Origin: a virus
Direction: 5' to 3' (one strand)
DNA: 61,990 bases
Virus record (IMG/VR): IMGVR_UViG_3300042868_003570
Location: 1-61,990 of that record
Part shown: one piece after another, positions 27,325 through 35,517 of the stretch
Numbering within the stretch: position 1 is the stretch's first letter
Layout: each line of letters begins with the position of its first letter
The notes under the pieces: model-generated
Told to the model about the DNA's origin: nothing
The model's input: only the letters and a program-made list of their open reading frames with translations
Databases searched by the model: none
Made by a program: the position numbers and the translations under genes

Positions 27325-28299
27325 TTACTCGTCGTCCCAGTCGCTCACGATGTCAGCGAGCTTGGACTTCTTGGCGGGCACCGCAGTCTCCTTGGAGGGA
27401 GTCTTGCGCACTTCTGGCTCGTCGTCCTCGGACGCCACGGGCTTGGTCTTGGGGGCCTTGGCGGGCTTGGGCGGTGGAGCCTCTTCCTCCTCGGCTTCAG
27501 GCTCGACCTTGGGCGCGGCACGGGCTTGCGTGGGCTTGCCGGGGATGGCCATCGGCGGGGCCTTGACGCCATCAGCTTGCGCCACGGTCATCACCACAGC
27601 ACGTTTGGCATCGTCGCTGTCGGCCTGCGTCATGACGGTCTCGTACTCCGCGTCCTCCAACCAGCGCACGGGCGTGAAGAACAGCTTGGGGCTCTCGGCC
27701 TTGGTGTCAAACTTCATGCGGGTGATGATCTGCTCGGGGTTAACTGGCGGGGTCTGCGCGGCCAAGAAGCGGGCGTATGCCTGCAGTGGGCGCTTGTCGC
27801 CGTCCTCCTTGCCGAAGATCGACGTTGCGGGCAGCGTGAGCTGCAGCACATCACCTTCTGGGTTGTTGGCCAGCACCACCGCCAAGCGCTGCTGGTAGCG
27901 ACAGGCGCGGCTATTGCCGTTGCCCGACCCGGCTTCGTTCTGGGGGCAACCCATGCAGGTGGCGTTCTGCGGCTCCTTGAGGGATGCGTCGGGCTTCTCG
28001 CCGTCGTTGCTCCAGCAGTTGGGCGCAGCAGCGGCAGCGTCCTTGTCATACGCGCCTGCGTAGAAGATACGGCTGACCTTGGGCGCGGCCTTAACGATCA
28101 CCACATCGAGGTGGCGGTCTTCGATGGCTGCGATCTCCTTGCCACCAGAGACCAGACGAAACACGCCGCCCTTGATGGAGATGCGCTTGGTGGACAGGCC
28201 CGTGCCGCCACCCGTCAGGGCCTTGGCGGTTTCAGACAGCTCGTTGTTGCGAGCGAAGGCGGGGACGTTGGATGCGCTAAAAAGTGTGATATTGCTCAT
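27325..28299 (-). CDS. Probable single-stranded DNA-binding protein with acidic tail
   Basis: 324 residues. The N-terminal two thirds (RISIKGGVFRLVSGGKEIA, VIVKAAPKVSRIFYAG, CRYQQRLAVVL) look like an OB-type beta core, with four Cys (CWSNDG, CMGCPQN, CRY) able to bind a metal. The last 90 residues are a Pro/Lys/Glu linker ending in DIVSDWDDE, the acidic aromatic tail typical of SSB and T7 gp2.5, which recruits replication partners. It is placed between the replicative enzymes. The SSB assignment is inferred from architecture, not from a named family match. Confidence 0.6.
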   Translation of the reverse strand: MSNITLFSASNVPAFARNNELSETAKALTGGGTGLSTKRISIKGGVFRLVSGGKEIAAIEDRHLDVVIVKAAPKVSRIFYAGAYDKDAAAAAPNCWSNDGEKPDASLKEPQNATCMGCPQNEAGSGNGNSRACRYQQRLAVVLANNPEGDVLQLTLPATSIFGKEDGDKRPLQAYARFLAAQTPPVNPEQIITRMKFDTKAESPKLFFTPVRWLEDAEYETVMTQADSDDAKRAVVMTVAQADGVKAPPMAIPGKPTQARAAPKVEPEAEEEEAPPPKPAKAPKTKPVASEDDEPEVRKTPSKETAVPAKKSKLADIVSDWDDE

Positions 28300-28306
28300 G
28301 GTTAAC

Positions 28307-28717
28307 TCATTTGGATTTAGTTACACGAATCTCGAACTCGGTGTACGAGTTCAGTCCGGGTGGCACGGCCCCCGGATTCTCTTGCAGGAAGGTCGCCATG
28401 TTCGTCTGTGCGATGCGTTTTTCCAGCAGGTCAACGACTTGGTGCTCAAGAATGAACTTCTTGAACGAGTCCCAGTCCTGCGTGTTGTAGCGCGTCTTGG
28501 TCGAGAGGGAGACCGTCCCGTAGGAGGTATTGACAGACTTCAGGCCGAGCGCCTTCATCTTGTCTTTGATGGCAAAGCGCACCTCGTCTTGCTGTGCCTT
28601 GAGTTGCTCCACCGCAGTGTCGTACTCCTTGGTCAGCGCGTCGATGCGCCCTTTAATCCTGCTGTGGATTTTCACGAGGAGGTCAATTGGAACCACCTCA
28701 TCTTCAGTTTCGTTCAT
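28307..28717 (-). CDS. Gp157-like coiled-coil protein
   Basis: 136 residues; SD AGGAG. A helical N-terminal half (KIHSRIKGRIDALTKEYDTAVEQLKAQQDEVRFAIKDKMKALG) is followed by a small beta unit (KSVNTSYGTVSLSTKTRYN) and a terminal helical part. This resembles the siphophage Gp157/host-nuclease-inhibitor-like family. The stop is 7 nt from the SSB-like start, so they are coupled. A candidate promoter lies in the 72-bp gap upstream. The function is uncertain. Confidence 0.6.
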   Translation of the reverse strand: MNETEDEVVPIDLLVKIHSRIKGRIDALTKEYDTAVEQLKAQQDEVRFAIKDKMKALGLKSVNTSYGTVSLSTKTRYNTQDWDSFKKFILEHQVVDLLEKRIAQTNMATFLQENPGAVPPGLNSYTEFEIRVTKSK

Positions 28718-28736
28718 GTGCTTTCTCCTGTTGTTT

Positions 28737-28752
28737 TGTCAAGCGTTGGACA
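28737..28752. promoter_or_regulatory. 16-bp dyad, copy 1 (candidate operator)
   Basis: TGTCAAGCGTTGGACA (+ strand). The arms TGTC/GACA are perfect and 12 of 16 bases are palindromic. The same 16-mer occurs at 37228-37243, and a close, better palindrome at 44720-44735. It sits across the expected start of transcription of a - strand promoter, a position suited to repression. Confidence 0.55.
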
Positions 28753-28779
28753 GTGTACATGGGTTTTTGGGTTGTGCAA
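28752..28779 (-). promoter_or_regulatory. Candidate early promoter upstream of Gp157-like gene
   Basis: On the - strand, TTGCAC (28779-28774), a 16-nt spacer and TACACT (28757-28752, preceded by TG) read as a weak sigma70-type promoter with extended -10. It lies in the gap after the helicase gene. The 16-bp dyad (28737-28752) begins at the last base of the -10. Confidence 0.45.
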
Positions 28780-28789
28780 GTGCCTCCTT

Positions 28790-30349
28790 TTAAGATTTAA
28801 TTTCTGCCTCGAACATGGCCGTGAGCAGGTCGTTGTCAGTGACGCGGGCCGTCAGCGCCTTGAACATCTTGCGCTCGATGGGGGAGCCTTGGATGTGCAG
28901 CACCGTCACCTTGTCGCTGTTCTGGCCCTTGCGGTCAGCCCGTGCAATGCACTGGATGTACTGCTCGACCGACATCAACGGGCCGTAGAAGACCACCGTG
29001 TCGGCAGCGGTTAGGGTAATCCCGTGTGCCGTTGCTTGCGGCTGCATGACAAGCAGCCGTGGGTCGGGCTGGGTCTGGAACCTGTGGATGATGTCAGCGC
29101 GTTTTGTCGCGCTCACACCGCCGTGGATGACCTCGGCCTTGATGCCCTTTTTGGTCAGGTGCGTGTGGATGGCGTCAATGGTGGAGCGAAACAGCGCGAA
29201 GACGATGACCTTGCGCTCGGTCTCCTCCAGTATCTCTTCGAGCACGCCCAAGCGCGGCGCTGAGTCGAACTCGACCACCGCCTTCTCGTCTGTGTAGGCC
29301 GCACCACAACTGATCTGCAGCAGCTTGCTGACGCCCGCAGCGGCGTTGACCGCAGTGATGGTCGTTCCGGCTGTGTGCACCAGCATCTGATCCTTGAGCA
29401 AGTTGTAGTACTTGGTCTGCTGCGGCGTGAGCGGCACCTCGCGCACCAGCGTCATGACAGGCGGCAGGTCAAGGCACTGCTCCTTGGTGAACCTGATGGC
29501 GGGCTGCAACGCGTTGAACACATCGTCCTTGGCCGTGGGCTTAGGCCCCCACTTGAACATGGTGAGCTTCATCATCACCAGATCACGCCATGCTGTGAAG
29601 AACTGCGGCACGCCTTGTGGGTTGACCAGCTTGGCCAGACCATACGCATCAGCAGGCGACTGCGAAGCAGGTGTGCCCGTCATCATCCACAGGTACGTGT
29701 CAGGCTTGATGATGGCCTTGAGCGTCTTCCACCGCCTAGTGGTCATGGTCTTGTAGGCGTTGGCCTCATCGACGATCACAAGGTCGAACCTGCCGTCTGC
29801 GTTGATCTCATCTGCGATCAGGTTGAGCCCGTCGTAGTTGCAGATCACAAACTCGTAGTCCGACTGAATCATCTCGATGCGCTTGGCAGACTGCGCATGG
29901 TGCGCGACGATGGCCGAGCGATGAATGATTGAGTTGTTGAGATCACTCATCCACGCTGCGTGCATGATCGACAGTGGGCACAGTATCAGCACACGGCGCA
30001 CAAGCCCACGGTTCATCAGGTAGTCAGCCGCCCACAGCGCTGCAAGCGTCTTGCCAGTGCCGGGGTCGTTAAAGACGAAGGCTTTGCGGTTGACGGTGAG
30101 GAACGATGCAGTATCGACTTGGTGCGCCATAGGCTTGTAGCGCCCCGGCCAGTTGTAGCGCCGCGTGATGGGCGAGGGCACATCTTTGACGCCGAGGTTG
30201 CGCAGCACCCGCACCTCTTCGAGCCCCCAGTACACCGCGATTTTGTACGTGTCACCCTCGCGCTCAAGTATCTTGTGCTTGGGGATTAGGTTGTATCTTT
30301 GCGGGTTACGCGTTCGAAAGACGAGCGCCTTGTCTTCAACTATCTCCAT
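28790..30349 (-). CDS. SNF2/DEAD-like superfamily 2 helicase
   Basis: 519 residues; SD AGGAGG. Motif I is NDPGTGKT (94-101), motif II DEAN (194-197), motif III TGTP (224-227), motif VI QYIQCIARADRKGQ (463-476). A helicase-C domain follows the first RecA-like domain. The length and motif spelling match phage SNF2-type ATPases, which translocate on duplex DNA and act in replication, recombination or fork repair. It neighbours the PrimPol helicase and the Cas4-like nuclease. Confidence 0.9.
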   Translation of the reverse strand: MEIVEDKALVFRTRNPQRYNLIPKHKILEREGDTYKIAVYWGLEEVRVLRNLGVKDVPSPITRRYNWPGRYKPMAHQVDTASFLTVNRKAFVFNDPGTGKTLAALWAADYLMNRGLVRRVLILCPLSIMHAAWMSDLNNSIIHRSAIVAHHAQSAKRIEMIQSDYEFVICNYDGLNLIADEINADGRFDLVIVDEANAYKTMTTRRWKTLKAIIKPDTYLWMMTGTPASQSPADAYGLAKLVNPQGVPQFFTAWRDLVMMKLTMFKWGPKPTAKDDVFNALQPAIRFTKEQCLDLPPVMTLVREVPLTPQQTKYYNLLKDQMLVHTAGTTITAVNAAAGVSKLLQISCGAAYTDEKAVVEFDSAPRLGVLEEILEETERKVIVFALFRSTIDAIHTHLTKKGIKAEVIHGGVSATKRADIIHRFQTQPDPRLLVMQPQATAHGITLTAADTVVFYGPLMSVEQYIQCIARADRKGQNSDKVTVLHIQGSPIERKMFKALTARVTDNDLLTAMFEAEIKS

Positions 30350-30367
30350 TTACTTCCTCCTTGTGTT

Positions 30368-30550
30368 TTAAAAATTCTTATTGAAGAACTCGTTGACGAC
30401 CGCATCGAACGCTGCAATATCGAAGAGGCCCCCTTCTCCTTTGCCCGGCCCCTCCGTGCGTATGATGATTACTCGGTCTTTTGAGCACGACACAATGAAG
30501 CTTGGCAGTGCAATAACTGCGTTTGCTTGTGTGGGTAGAGGATCGCTCAC
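30368..30550 (-). CDS. Small hypothetical protein, 60 aa
   Basis: A GTG start (30550) overlaps the HNH stop as GTGA, indicating translational coupling. The sequence has a beta-like core (VIALPSFIVSCSKDRVIIIRTEG) and a C-terminal helix (FDIAAFDAVVNEFFNKNF). It is followed by the helicase SD. It is probably a gene because of the coupling. The function is unknown. Confidence 0.55.
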   Translation of the reverse strand: MSDPLPTQANAVIALPSFIVSCSKDRVIIIRTEGPGKGEGGLFDIAAFDAVVNEFFNKNF

Positions 30551-30807
30551 TTGTTGTCTCCTTGGTTGGCGCTCTTGTTGCGCAGCCGCAGGTTGCCCGG
30601 TGTGGACTTGCCGCCCTTGCGCAGTGGTTTGATGTGGTCGATGTCCTTGCCAGCCCGCTCGATGCCTTTTGCATCGTACTCACGCCGAGCACGTTGGCGC
30701 TCGACTTGGTCCTTGGTCTCGCCTGTTGCTTTTTGTAGCTTGTAGGCGTGCTTGTAATCGCGCTTGCCGTTCGTCTGCATATCAGCCTCTCTTTCGGTTG
30801 TGTTCAC
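30547..30807 (-). CDS. Small HNH endonuclease
   Basis: 86 residues. The HNH core IDHIKPLRKGGKSTPGNLRL has Asp57-His58, a central Asn72 and a final Asn81, preceded by a basic helix. Length and motif match the short HNH proteins of many phages. These can aid packaging or nick DNA. It overlaps the Cas4-like gene by 26 nt. There is no zinc-finger Cys pair. Confidence 0.8.
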   Translation of the reverse strand: MNTTEREADMQTNGKRDYKHAYKLQKATGETKDQVERQRARREYDAKGIERAGKDIDHIKPLRKGGKSTPGNLRLRNKSANQGDNK

Positions 30808-31450
30808 ATGAATTAACAGGGCACCAGCCGCACAGCGGCGTGGGCTTGGGGTTCCACACGCCTGATGCGTGGGCTCTCTCGATGCGGGCTACGCGCTCTC
30901 TGTAGTCCCACCAGTACTCCGTGGCCTCCCCACTCATGAAGCTGGCCGTGGCCATGTCCTCCTTGACCACGAACAGCAGTGCGCCAGCAACGCGCCTGAT
31001 GTGCGGGAAGTGGGCGAACACCATGAGCGCCATCAACCTTAACTGCTCGCGGTCTGGGTACTTGTTGTTGCCCGACTTGTAGTCCACCACCTTGGCCGTG
31101 AGGTTGTCGTCGTCAATGATGAGCAGGTCAGCGATGCCGCGCACCCACACATCTTTGGCCATGAACCCGCAGGGCTTTAAGTCCTTGGTCACGCCCATCT
31201 CGTGCTCGCACAGTTTGCGTCCGGGCTTGGCTTTGAGCGCATCGAGCGTGTCCTTGAGGAACGCGAACTGCGCAGGCAGCGGCGTGTCGTCCTTGATGTA
31301 CAACTCAGCCGCTGTGTGCAGCTCCTTGCCGTAAAGCGTTGCGTCGGTGTCCTTGAACGGGTAGTTCTTGAGCACCTTGACCTCGTGGTAGCGGCGAGGG
31401 CAGCCCTCGTAGTCTTTGAGTGCGCTGTGTGACCAAGTGATTGGCTTCAT
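30782..31450 (-). CDS. Cas4/RecB-like PD-(D/E)XK nuclease with probable Fe-S cluster
   Basis: 222 residues. Motifs: GKELH (His45), Glu82/84, GIADLLII (Asp108), VVDYKSG (Asp123, Lys125) and QLRLM (Gln136), the RecB/Cas4 order. Cys17 at the N-terminus with Cys207, Cys210 and Cys215 at the C-terminus gives the four-Cys layout that holds a 4Fe-4S cluster in Cas4 and AddB. It probably acts as a single-strand exonuclease in replication or recombination. It is joined to the metallopeptidase gene by a 1-nt TAATG overlap. Confidence 0.88.
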   Translation of the reverse strand: MKPITWSHSALKDYEGCPRRYHEVKVLKNYPFKDTDATLYGKELHTAAELYIKDDTPLPAQFAFLKDTLDALKAKPGRKLCEHEMGVTKDLKPCGFMAKDVWVRGIADLLIIDDDNLTAKVVDYKSGNNKYPDREQLRLMALMVFAHFPHIRRVAGALLFVVKEDMATASFMSGEATEYWWDYRERVARIERAHASGVWNPKPTPLCGWCPVNSCEHNRKRG

Positions 31451-31758
31451 TAAAACCTCGCTGTTCGTATTGCTCGGGCCAGTCGTTGCGCGAACTCTTC
31501 GACAAAGTTCTCGCGGTTATTGAGTGCGTGCTCACCCATGTCGTGCAGTATTGCGTGCGTCAGCTCGTGCCAGAAGGTCTCCTCCAGCGCTGTCAGTTTG
31601 AGCGGTATGCCGTGATGCGTGCGCCGTGCAAGCTCGATCTTTTGCGTGTCATAAGTTACGCGTCCGACCTCACTCTTTCTGCGCATCGACTCAACGACAT
31701 CGACGCTGTACCACTTGCTGCCCACCTGCACTTTCTTGGGCAGTACCAGTTGCTTCAT
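31450..31758 (-). CDS. Small zinc metallopeptidase-like protein
   Basis: 102 residues; SD AGGAG. HELTHAILHDMGE is a complete HExxH helix, followed by NFVEEFAQRLARAI, whose Glu is a plausible third zinc ligand. The layout resembles SprT/ImmA-like minimal gluzincins found in phages. It lies between polymerase and Cas4-like nuclease, so a substrate on or near replicating DNA, or a host repressor, is possible. Neither can be chosen from sequence. Confidence 0.75.
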   Translation of the reverse strand: MKQLVLPKKVQVGSKWYSVDVVESMRRKSEVGRVTYDTQKIELARRTHHGIPLKLTALEETFWHELTHAILHDMGEHALNNRENFVEEFAQRLARAIRTARF

Positions 31759-31769
31759 GCTTTCTCCTT

Positions 31770-33740
31770 TTACTTCTTTGCCAGTCCATAGCGGCGATGT
31801 GCGCCGCCCTCAACAGCCAGTGGAACCCCCGGCATATATCTAGGCTCCACGGTCATCTGCGCCAAGACCCAAGTCTTAGCGTCATCCACCTCATCGTCGG
31901 GCACCACAACGATCTGTTCATCATGCACTGTGCCTGCCACAAAGTACTTCTTCGAAGTACGTAGCATCCCGTCCGTCATCACGATCCTAGCCAGTGCCTG
32001 CGTCACGTTGTTCGTGATCTTGCCAGCATAGAGCTTGGTCGCGTCCTCGCCGTACACCCAGCTCTTTTGCCGGGTCTCCTTGTCGGTGACTTGGCGCAGG
32101 TTGGGGTACAAGAGCTTCATCCCATTGGGCAGCTCAATCTCGTCCTTGCGGAAGGTCAGGCATTTATACACGACCTCTTCGCCGCCTGCAAGAGATGACA
32201 CCAGCAACTTGCTGCACATGTCCCAGAAGCTCACCACGGGGTGCGCTGTGGCCCGGTAGATGTCGATGATCTTCTTGGCTGCGACACAGTGGATGAGCAG
32301 CTCACGCTCGGTGCAGGTGTGCGGTATCTCCTGCATCTTGGTGACGTTATCCTCCCAGCCCACGAACCGTTCGATGTACTCAATCGTCACGCCCAGCTTC
32401 TTGGCAAAGTCCTTGCTGTAGCGCACGGGTGGAGCGCCCAGGAACCCCACCAGAAGCTGCGAGGCGAAGCTCGCCCACCCCAGGCCATACCCACACCCCA
32501 GCAACGCGCTCTTGGCGCTCTGGCGCAGGTCCGGGTGGCTGTCCTTGGTCATGCCGGGAACGCCGAACATCTGTGCGCCGAACTGTGCGTATGCGTCCTG
32601 GCCCGAGCGGAAGATGTCGAGCAGGTCATCGTAGTCAGCTAGCCACGCCAACACACGCGGCTCAATCTGCGAGAGGTCGCCCACCAAGAGCTGGTGTCCC
32701 TCCGGGGCCATGATGGCTTTGCGCAGGAAGCTGCCGCGCTTTAGGTTCTGCATGTTGATGGCGCTGCCCTTAGACGCCGTCCAGCGGCCCGACTTGGCAC
32801 CGTAGTAGGACAGGGGCACGGGCAGCTTGCCGCGCTGGGAGATGTCCAGGAACCGCTGCGCACGGGTGCGCTCGGTGGTGGACTTGACCTTGAGCCGTGC
32901 CTCGCACAGCAGCGACACATCCTCGTTGTCCCCGTTGAGCAGGGCTTGGAACATGGCGTCGTTCTTGGCCAGCGCCAGTGCGGGCTTGCCCGTGGTCTTG
33001 CTCACCTTGGTGGGGGCCACAACACCCAGGCTCTCCAAGAGAGCTGCGAACTTGGGGTTCGATGCAAGCTCGCTTTCGTCCACGCCCAGCTTGGCCAGCA
33101 AGCCTTCGCGCTTTTGGCTCTCCTCGGACAGCGCCTCGATCAGCATCTTCTGGTCAAGCTCCAGCACGGGGCGTGTGTACATCTTGAGCGTCATGTCGAT
33201 GAGCCGCAGCTCCGACTTGGGGTAGCCTTCTACAAGCCGCTCGAATATCTGCTCGCACAGGTACACATCGTGTTTGCAGTACTCGGCAAGCTCAGCCTCC
33301 AGCTCTGCTTCGATCTCTTCAAGACCGTCTGTGCTATGTACGGCTCGCCCTTTTGCGGGAAGACCAAAATCTGCTGCAAGTTTGGCGAGACTGTTGCCAA
33401 CCTCCACGCCGCGAAGAGCACGCGCCATTGATAGCGTGTCGAAGATGAAGCACGGGTGTACTCCGTAGCGCCACCCAAGGATTGAAACGTCGAACTGTGC
33501 GTTATGGGCGAGGATGGCTGTCTTGCTCCAGTCGTAAGTCCCCAAGATTCTAGGAAGCTCATCTCCTCGATACCACTGGGTGACGGCCTCACTTCCGTAC
33601 TCTCGTATACATGCCCCGAATGCCTTGAATCTCTTGTCACGGATGTACTCCTCGGTGGTCATCTTGGACAAGGTGTAGTCGTTCTTGTCCCAGCGGGTTT
33701 CAAAGTCAATGCTGACGATGCGTTGGTATGGTGCTGACAT
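31770..33740 (-). CDS. Family A DNA polymerase with 3-5 exonuclease
   Basis: 656 residues from ATG 33740, which overlaps the upstream stop (TGATG) and has AAAGGT before it; a GTG 30 nt earlier lacks an SD. Exonuclease motifs: SIDFET (Asp12, Glu14), AHNAQFD (Asp84), YCKHD (Asp158). Polymerase motif A VGDLSQIEPR (Asp355, Glu360), motif B RQSAKSALLGCGYG (Arg406, Lys410, Tyr418), motif C VHDE (606-608). All catalytic residues are present, so it should be an active proofreading replicative polymerase. Confidence 0.95.
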   Translation of the reverse strand: MSAPYQRIVSIDFETRWDKNDYTLSKMTTEEYIRDKRFKAFGACIREYGSEAVTQWYRGDELPRILGTYDWSKTAILAHNAQFDVSILGWRYGVHPCFIFDTLSMARALRGVEVGNSLAKLAADFGLPAKGRAVHSTDGLEEIEAELEAELAEYCKHDVYLCEQIFERLVEGYPKSELRLIDMTLKMYTRPVLELDQKMLIEALSEESQKREGLLAKLGVDESELASNPKFAALLESLGVVAPTKVSKTTGKPALALAKNDAMFQALLNGDNEDVSLLCEARLKVKSTTERTRAQRFLDISQRGKLPVPLSYYGAKSGRWTASKGSAINMQNLKRGSFLRKAIMAPEGHQLLVGDLSQIEPRVLAWLADYDDLLDIFRSGQDAYAQFGAQMFGVPGMTKDSHPDLRQSAKSALLGCGYGLGWASFASQLLVGFLGAPPVRYSKDFAKKLGVTIEYIERFVGWEDNVTKMQEIPHTCTERELLIHCVAAKKIIDIYRATAHPVVSFWDMCSKLLVSSLAGGEEVVYKCLTFRKDEIELPNGMKLLYPNLRQVTDKETRQKSWVYGEDATKLYAGKITNNVTQALARIVMTDGMLRTSKKYFVAGTVHDEQIVVVPDDEVDDAKTWVLAQMTVEPRYMPGVPLAVEGGAHRRYGLAKK

Positions 33741-34072
33741 CAGATACCTTTTAGGCTTTTTTCTTGCCACATAAAGAGCGCGATCTCAAATGCCTCTTCA
33801 GCAAGCAGCTCGCCCCATGCGTACTTGCCGTCGCCGTCTTTGTGCAGTTCTATCTCGGCGTGCACACCGCTATAAACGCTGTGCGTAAACAACTCTCCGT
33901 CTTGTTCAGGCCCATCGCGTTGCGTGCCTTGTTGCTCATCTTGCAACCTGCTGTCTGACAGGTTCCGCGCTTGCGCGGCCTCCGTAATAGCACGGGCTTG
34001 GATCATGGCTTGCATTGCAGCAATAGCTGCTTGCGTGATGAAGTCCCTGTCTTTGTAGTTCAGTTGGTACAT
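33740..34072 (-). CDS. Hypothetical protein, 110 aa
   Basis: The ATG at 34072 has SD GGAG at 7 nt, better than the ATG two codons upstream. The N-terminal helix MYQLNYKDRDFITQAAIAAMQAMIQARAITEAAQAR is followed by a polar linker and an acidic helix (GELLAEEAFEIALFMWQEKSLKG). It overlaps the polymerase start and is in the same operon. No family is recognised. Confidence 0.6.
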   Translation of the reverse strand: MYQLNYKDRDFITQAAIAAMQAMIQARAITEAAQARNLSDSRLQDEQQGTQRDGPEQDGELFTHSVYSGVHAEIELHKDGDGKYAWGELLAEEAFEIALFMWQEKSLKGI

Positions 34073-34085
34073 ACCCATTCTCCTT

Positions 34086-34379
34086 TCAGTTAAACATCTC
34101 TTTTGGTGGTGCGTCTTTGGTGTTGACATAGCTTAGAAAATCATTGGCCCCTTGCAGCAAGTTGGCGGCAACCATGCTGTCGCAGTTAAGCGAGACGAAG
34201 CTGTCGATGGACGCGTCGCTGCCAAAGATAATCAAGGCGCAGTCCGAGTTGTCAGTGGCGTAGCACCTGACGATGGCGTAGATGATGCCCCGCAGGTGTG
34301 CGCGTTCAATATCGGGTAGCCCCGCGACGATGCGCTCCATCTCGGCCTCTTGTTGTTTGCCTGTCATGGCGGTGTTCAT
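34086..34379 (-). CDS. Hypothetical protein, 97 aa
   Basis: Starts at ATG 34379 (SD AAAGGAAC), overlapping the VRR-NUC stop as ATGA. It is mixed alpha/beta: an N-terminal helix (EMERIVAGLPDIERAHLRGIIYAIVRCYATDN), a strand (CALIIFGSD), then polar helices. There is no motif. The gene order suggests a small replication accessory protein (inference). Confidence 0.58.
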   Translation of the reverse strand: MNTAMTGKQQEAEMERIVAGLPDIERAHLRGIIYAIVRCYATDNSDCALIIFGSDASIDSFVSLNCDSMVAANLLQGANDFLSYVNTKDAPPKEMFN

Positions 34380-34660
34380 GAGAGTTCCTTTCGTAGTGTG
34401 TCCATGTTGTCTTCGTTGATTACAAGTGCGACACCGCCTGCTGCGCGTATCTTGGCCAAGTGCATCTCTTGCAGTGCTGTTGGCTTGTTGCTGCCTGCCT
34501 TGGCTTCGACCGCGATGAAGCGGCCCTTGTGGCACAGCAAGAAGTCGGGCACGCCTGAGTTGCCGTAGCCCGTGCCGATGGGCATGGCGTAGTAAGCGCC
34601 CGCCTCATCGAGCAGCTTCCTGAGTTGCTTCTTGACTTTTACTTCCGGTGTTGCTGCCAT
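34376..34660 (-). CDS. VRR-NUC nuclease
   Basis: 94 residues from ATG 34660 (SD AGGA). GTGYGNSGVPDFLLCHKGRFIAVEAKAG gives the PD-(D/E)XK core of stand-alone phage VRR-NUC proteins: Asp of GVPDF and Glu-x-Lys of VEAK. They cut branched or damaged DNA and may process recombination intermediates. Tightly coupled to both neighbours. Confidence 0.88.
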   Translation of the reverse strand: MAATPEVKVKKQLRKLLDEAGAYYAMPIGTGYGNSGVPDFLLCHKGRFIAVEAKAGSNKPTALQEMHLAKIRAAGGVALVINEDNMDTLRKELS

Positions 34661-34862
34661 CGTTTTTCCTGTTCTCTCTGTCTCGCGCCAGTACAAGCGT
34701 GAGTCTGTTGGGGTAGCCGTTGGCAAGCATGGCCTTGGCCACGTAGTTCTCGATTGATCTGCGGTTCTTGTTGAGCCGCCTTGCGGCAAGGTCTGTCTGG
34801 CCAAACTCGCACAGTGCATCAAGTGCTGCCGCTTGGCCGGGTGTCAGTATGAGTGGCTTCAT
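34605..34862 (-). CDS. HTH protein, LuxR/sigma4-like
   Basis: 85 residues from ATG 34862 (SD AGGAAC). LTPGQAAALDALCEFGQTDLAARRLNKNRRSIENYVAKAM is a tetrahelical HTH like GerE/LuxR or sigma region 4. The C-terminal tail is basic and polar. It overlaps the VRR-NUC start by 56 nt. It is probably a DNA-binding regulator and a second candidate for controlling phage promoters. Confidence 0.7.
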   Translation of the reverse strand: MKPLILTPGQAAALDALCEFGQTDLAARRLNKNRRSIENYVAKAMLANGYPNRLTLVLARDRENRKNDGSNTGSKSQEATQEAAR

Positions 34863-35058
34863 TTGTTCCTGCTTTGTATCCGTCTGCGAACCCGGCATCC
34901 CATGCCTTTGACCAGCACTGACACCATAGCTCGTAGTATCCCCGGTCAAGCGGGAACTTGAACTCCTGCGGGAACATCTCTTTCACATGCTTGCGTTTAA
35001 TAAACGCAGCCCAAGCCTTGTCGCGGGCAGTGTTTTGGATGGGTATGTCGTCAAGCAT
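34819..35058 (-). CDS. Hypothetical protein, 79 aa
   Basis: Starts in the end of the previous gene (8-nt overlap). ARDKAWAAFIKRKHVKEMFP and YYELWCQCWSKAWDAGFADGYKAG are aromatic amphipathic helices common in small phage early proteins. The C-terminus overlaps the HTH start by 44 nt. The function is unknown. Confidence 0.58.
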   Translation of the reverse strand: MLDDIPIQNTARDKAWAAFIKRKHVKEMFPQEFKFPLDRGYYELWCQCWSKAWDAGFADGYKAGTNEATHTDTRPSGST

Positions 35059-35233
35059 TTAGTTTGTCCCAGTGTGTGCCATAGATGTCCTCCACCATAG
35101 CGTAGTAAAAGAGTTGCAGCCACATGGATCGGTCGTTACCTAGCTGGTGATGTACCTCGGCCCAGTGCAGATGTTCAGCGGCCTGCCTGCGGGCGTAAGA
35201 TTCTCGCGTTTCGTTGTTGTAGGGGATGCTCAT
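35051..35233 (-). CDS. Hypothetical protein, 60 aa
   Basis: ATG 35233 follows AAGGGGGC and overlaps the upstream stop as ATGA. It is helical and His/Tyr/Trp-rich (SYARRQAAEHLHWAEVHHQLGND, WLQLFYYAMVEDIYG). It belongs to the chain of overlapping small genes. No family is recognised. Confidence 0.58.
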   Translation of the reverse strand: MSIPYNNETRESYARRQAAEHLHWAEVHHQLGNDRSMWLQLFYYAMVEDIYGTHWDKLNA

Positions 35234-35517
35234 GATGCTTGCCCCCTTGCTCTGATCTGTGCCGCCACCCCCACACGGGGTGCCCCATTGCAGTTCCAGT
35301 TTTCTGCGATGTCTGCACACGCCTCACGCTCGGCTTGTATCAAGTTTTTTATGTGGGCATCCAACGTATTGATAACGTGCTGTGCGGCTTCGTCAAGGGC
35401 CATCTCTGGGTTAACAGTCACGCCGTTCTTATGAATGCGCATGACCTCCACGCTTGCGCCTGCCAGGAAGGTGAAGTTTGGCTCAATGGCTCCACGAATA
35501 CGTATGTCTTGGGTCAT
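35230..35517 (-). CDS. Hypothetical protein, 95 aa
   Basis: SD AAGGAGC, ATGA overlaps at both ends. The C-terminal half (AEREACADIAENWN...AAQIRARG) matches the end of the next gene upstream (AEREACAKVCDRM...AIRARS), so the two share a small helical module that is common in phage accessory genes. Its function is unknown. Confidence 0.6.
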   Translation of the reverse strand: MTQDIRIRGAIEPNFTFLAGASVEVMRIHKNGVTVNPEMALDEAAQHVINTLDAHIKNLIQAEREACADIAENWNCNGAPRVGVAAQIRARGQAS

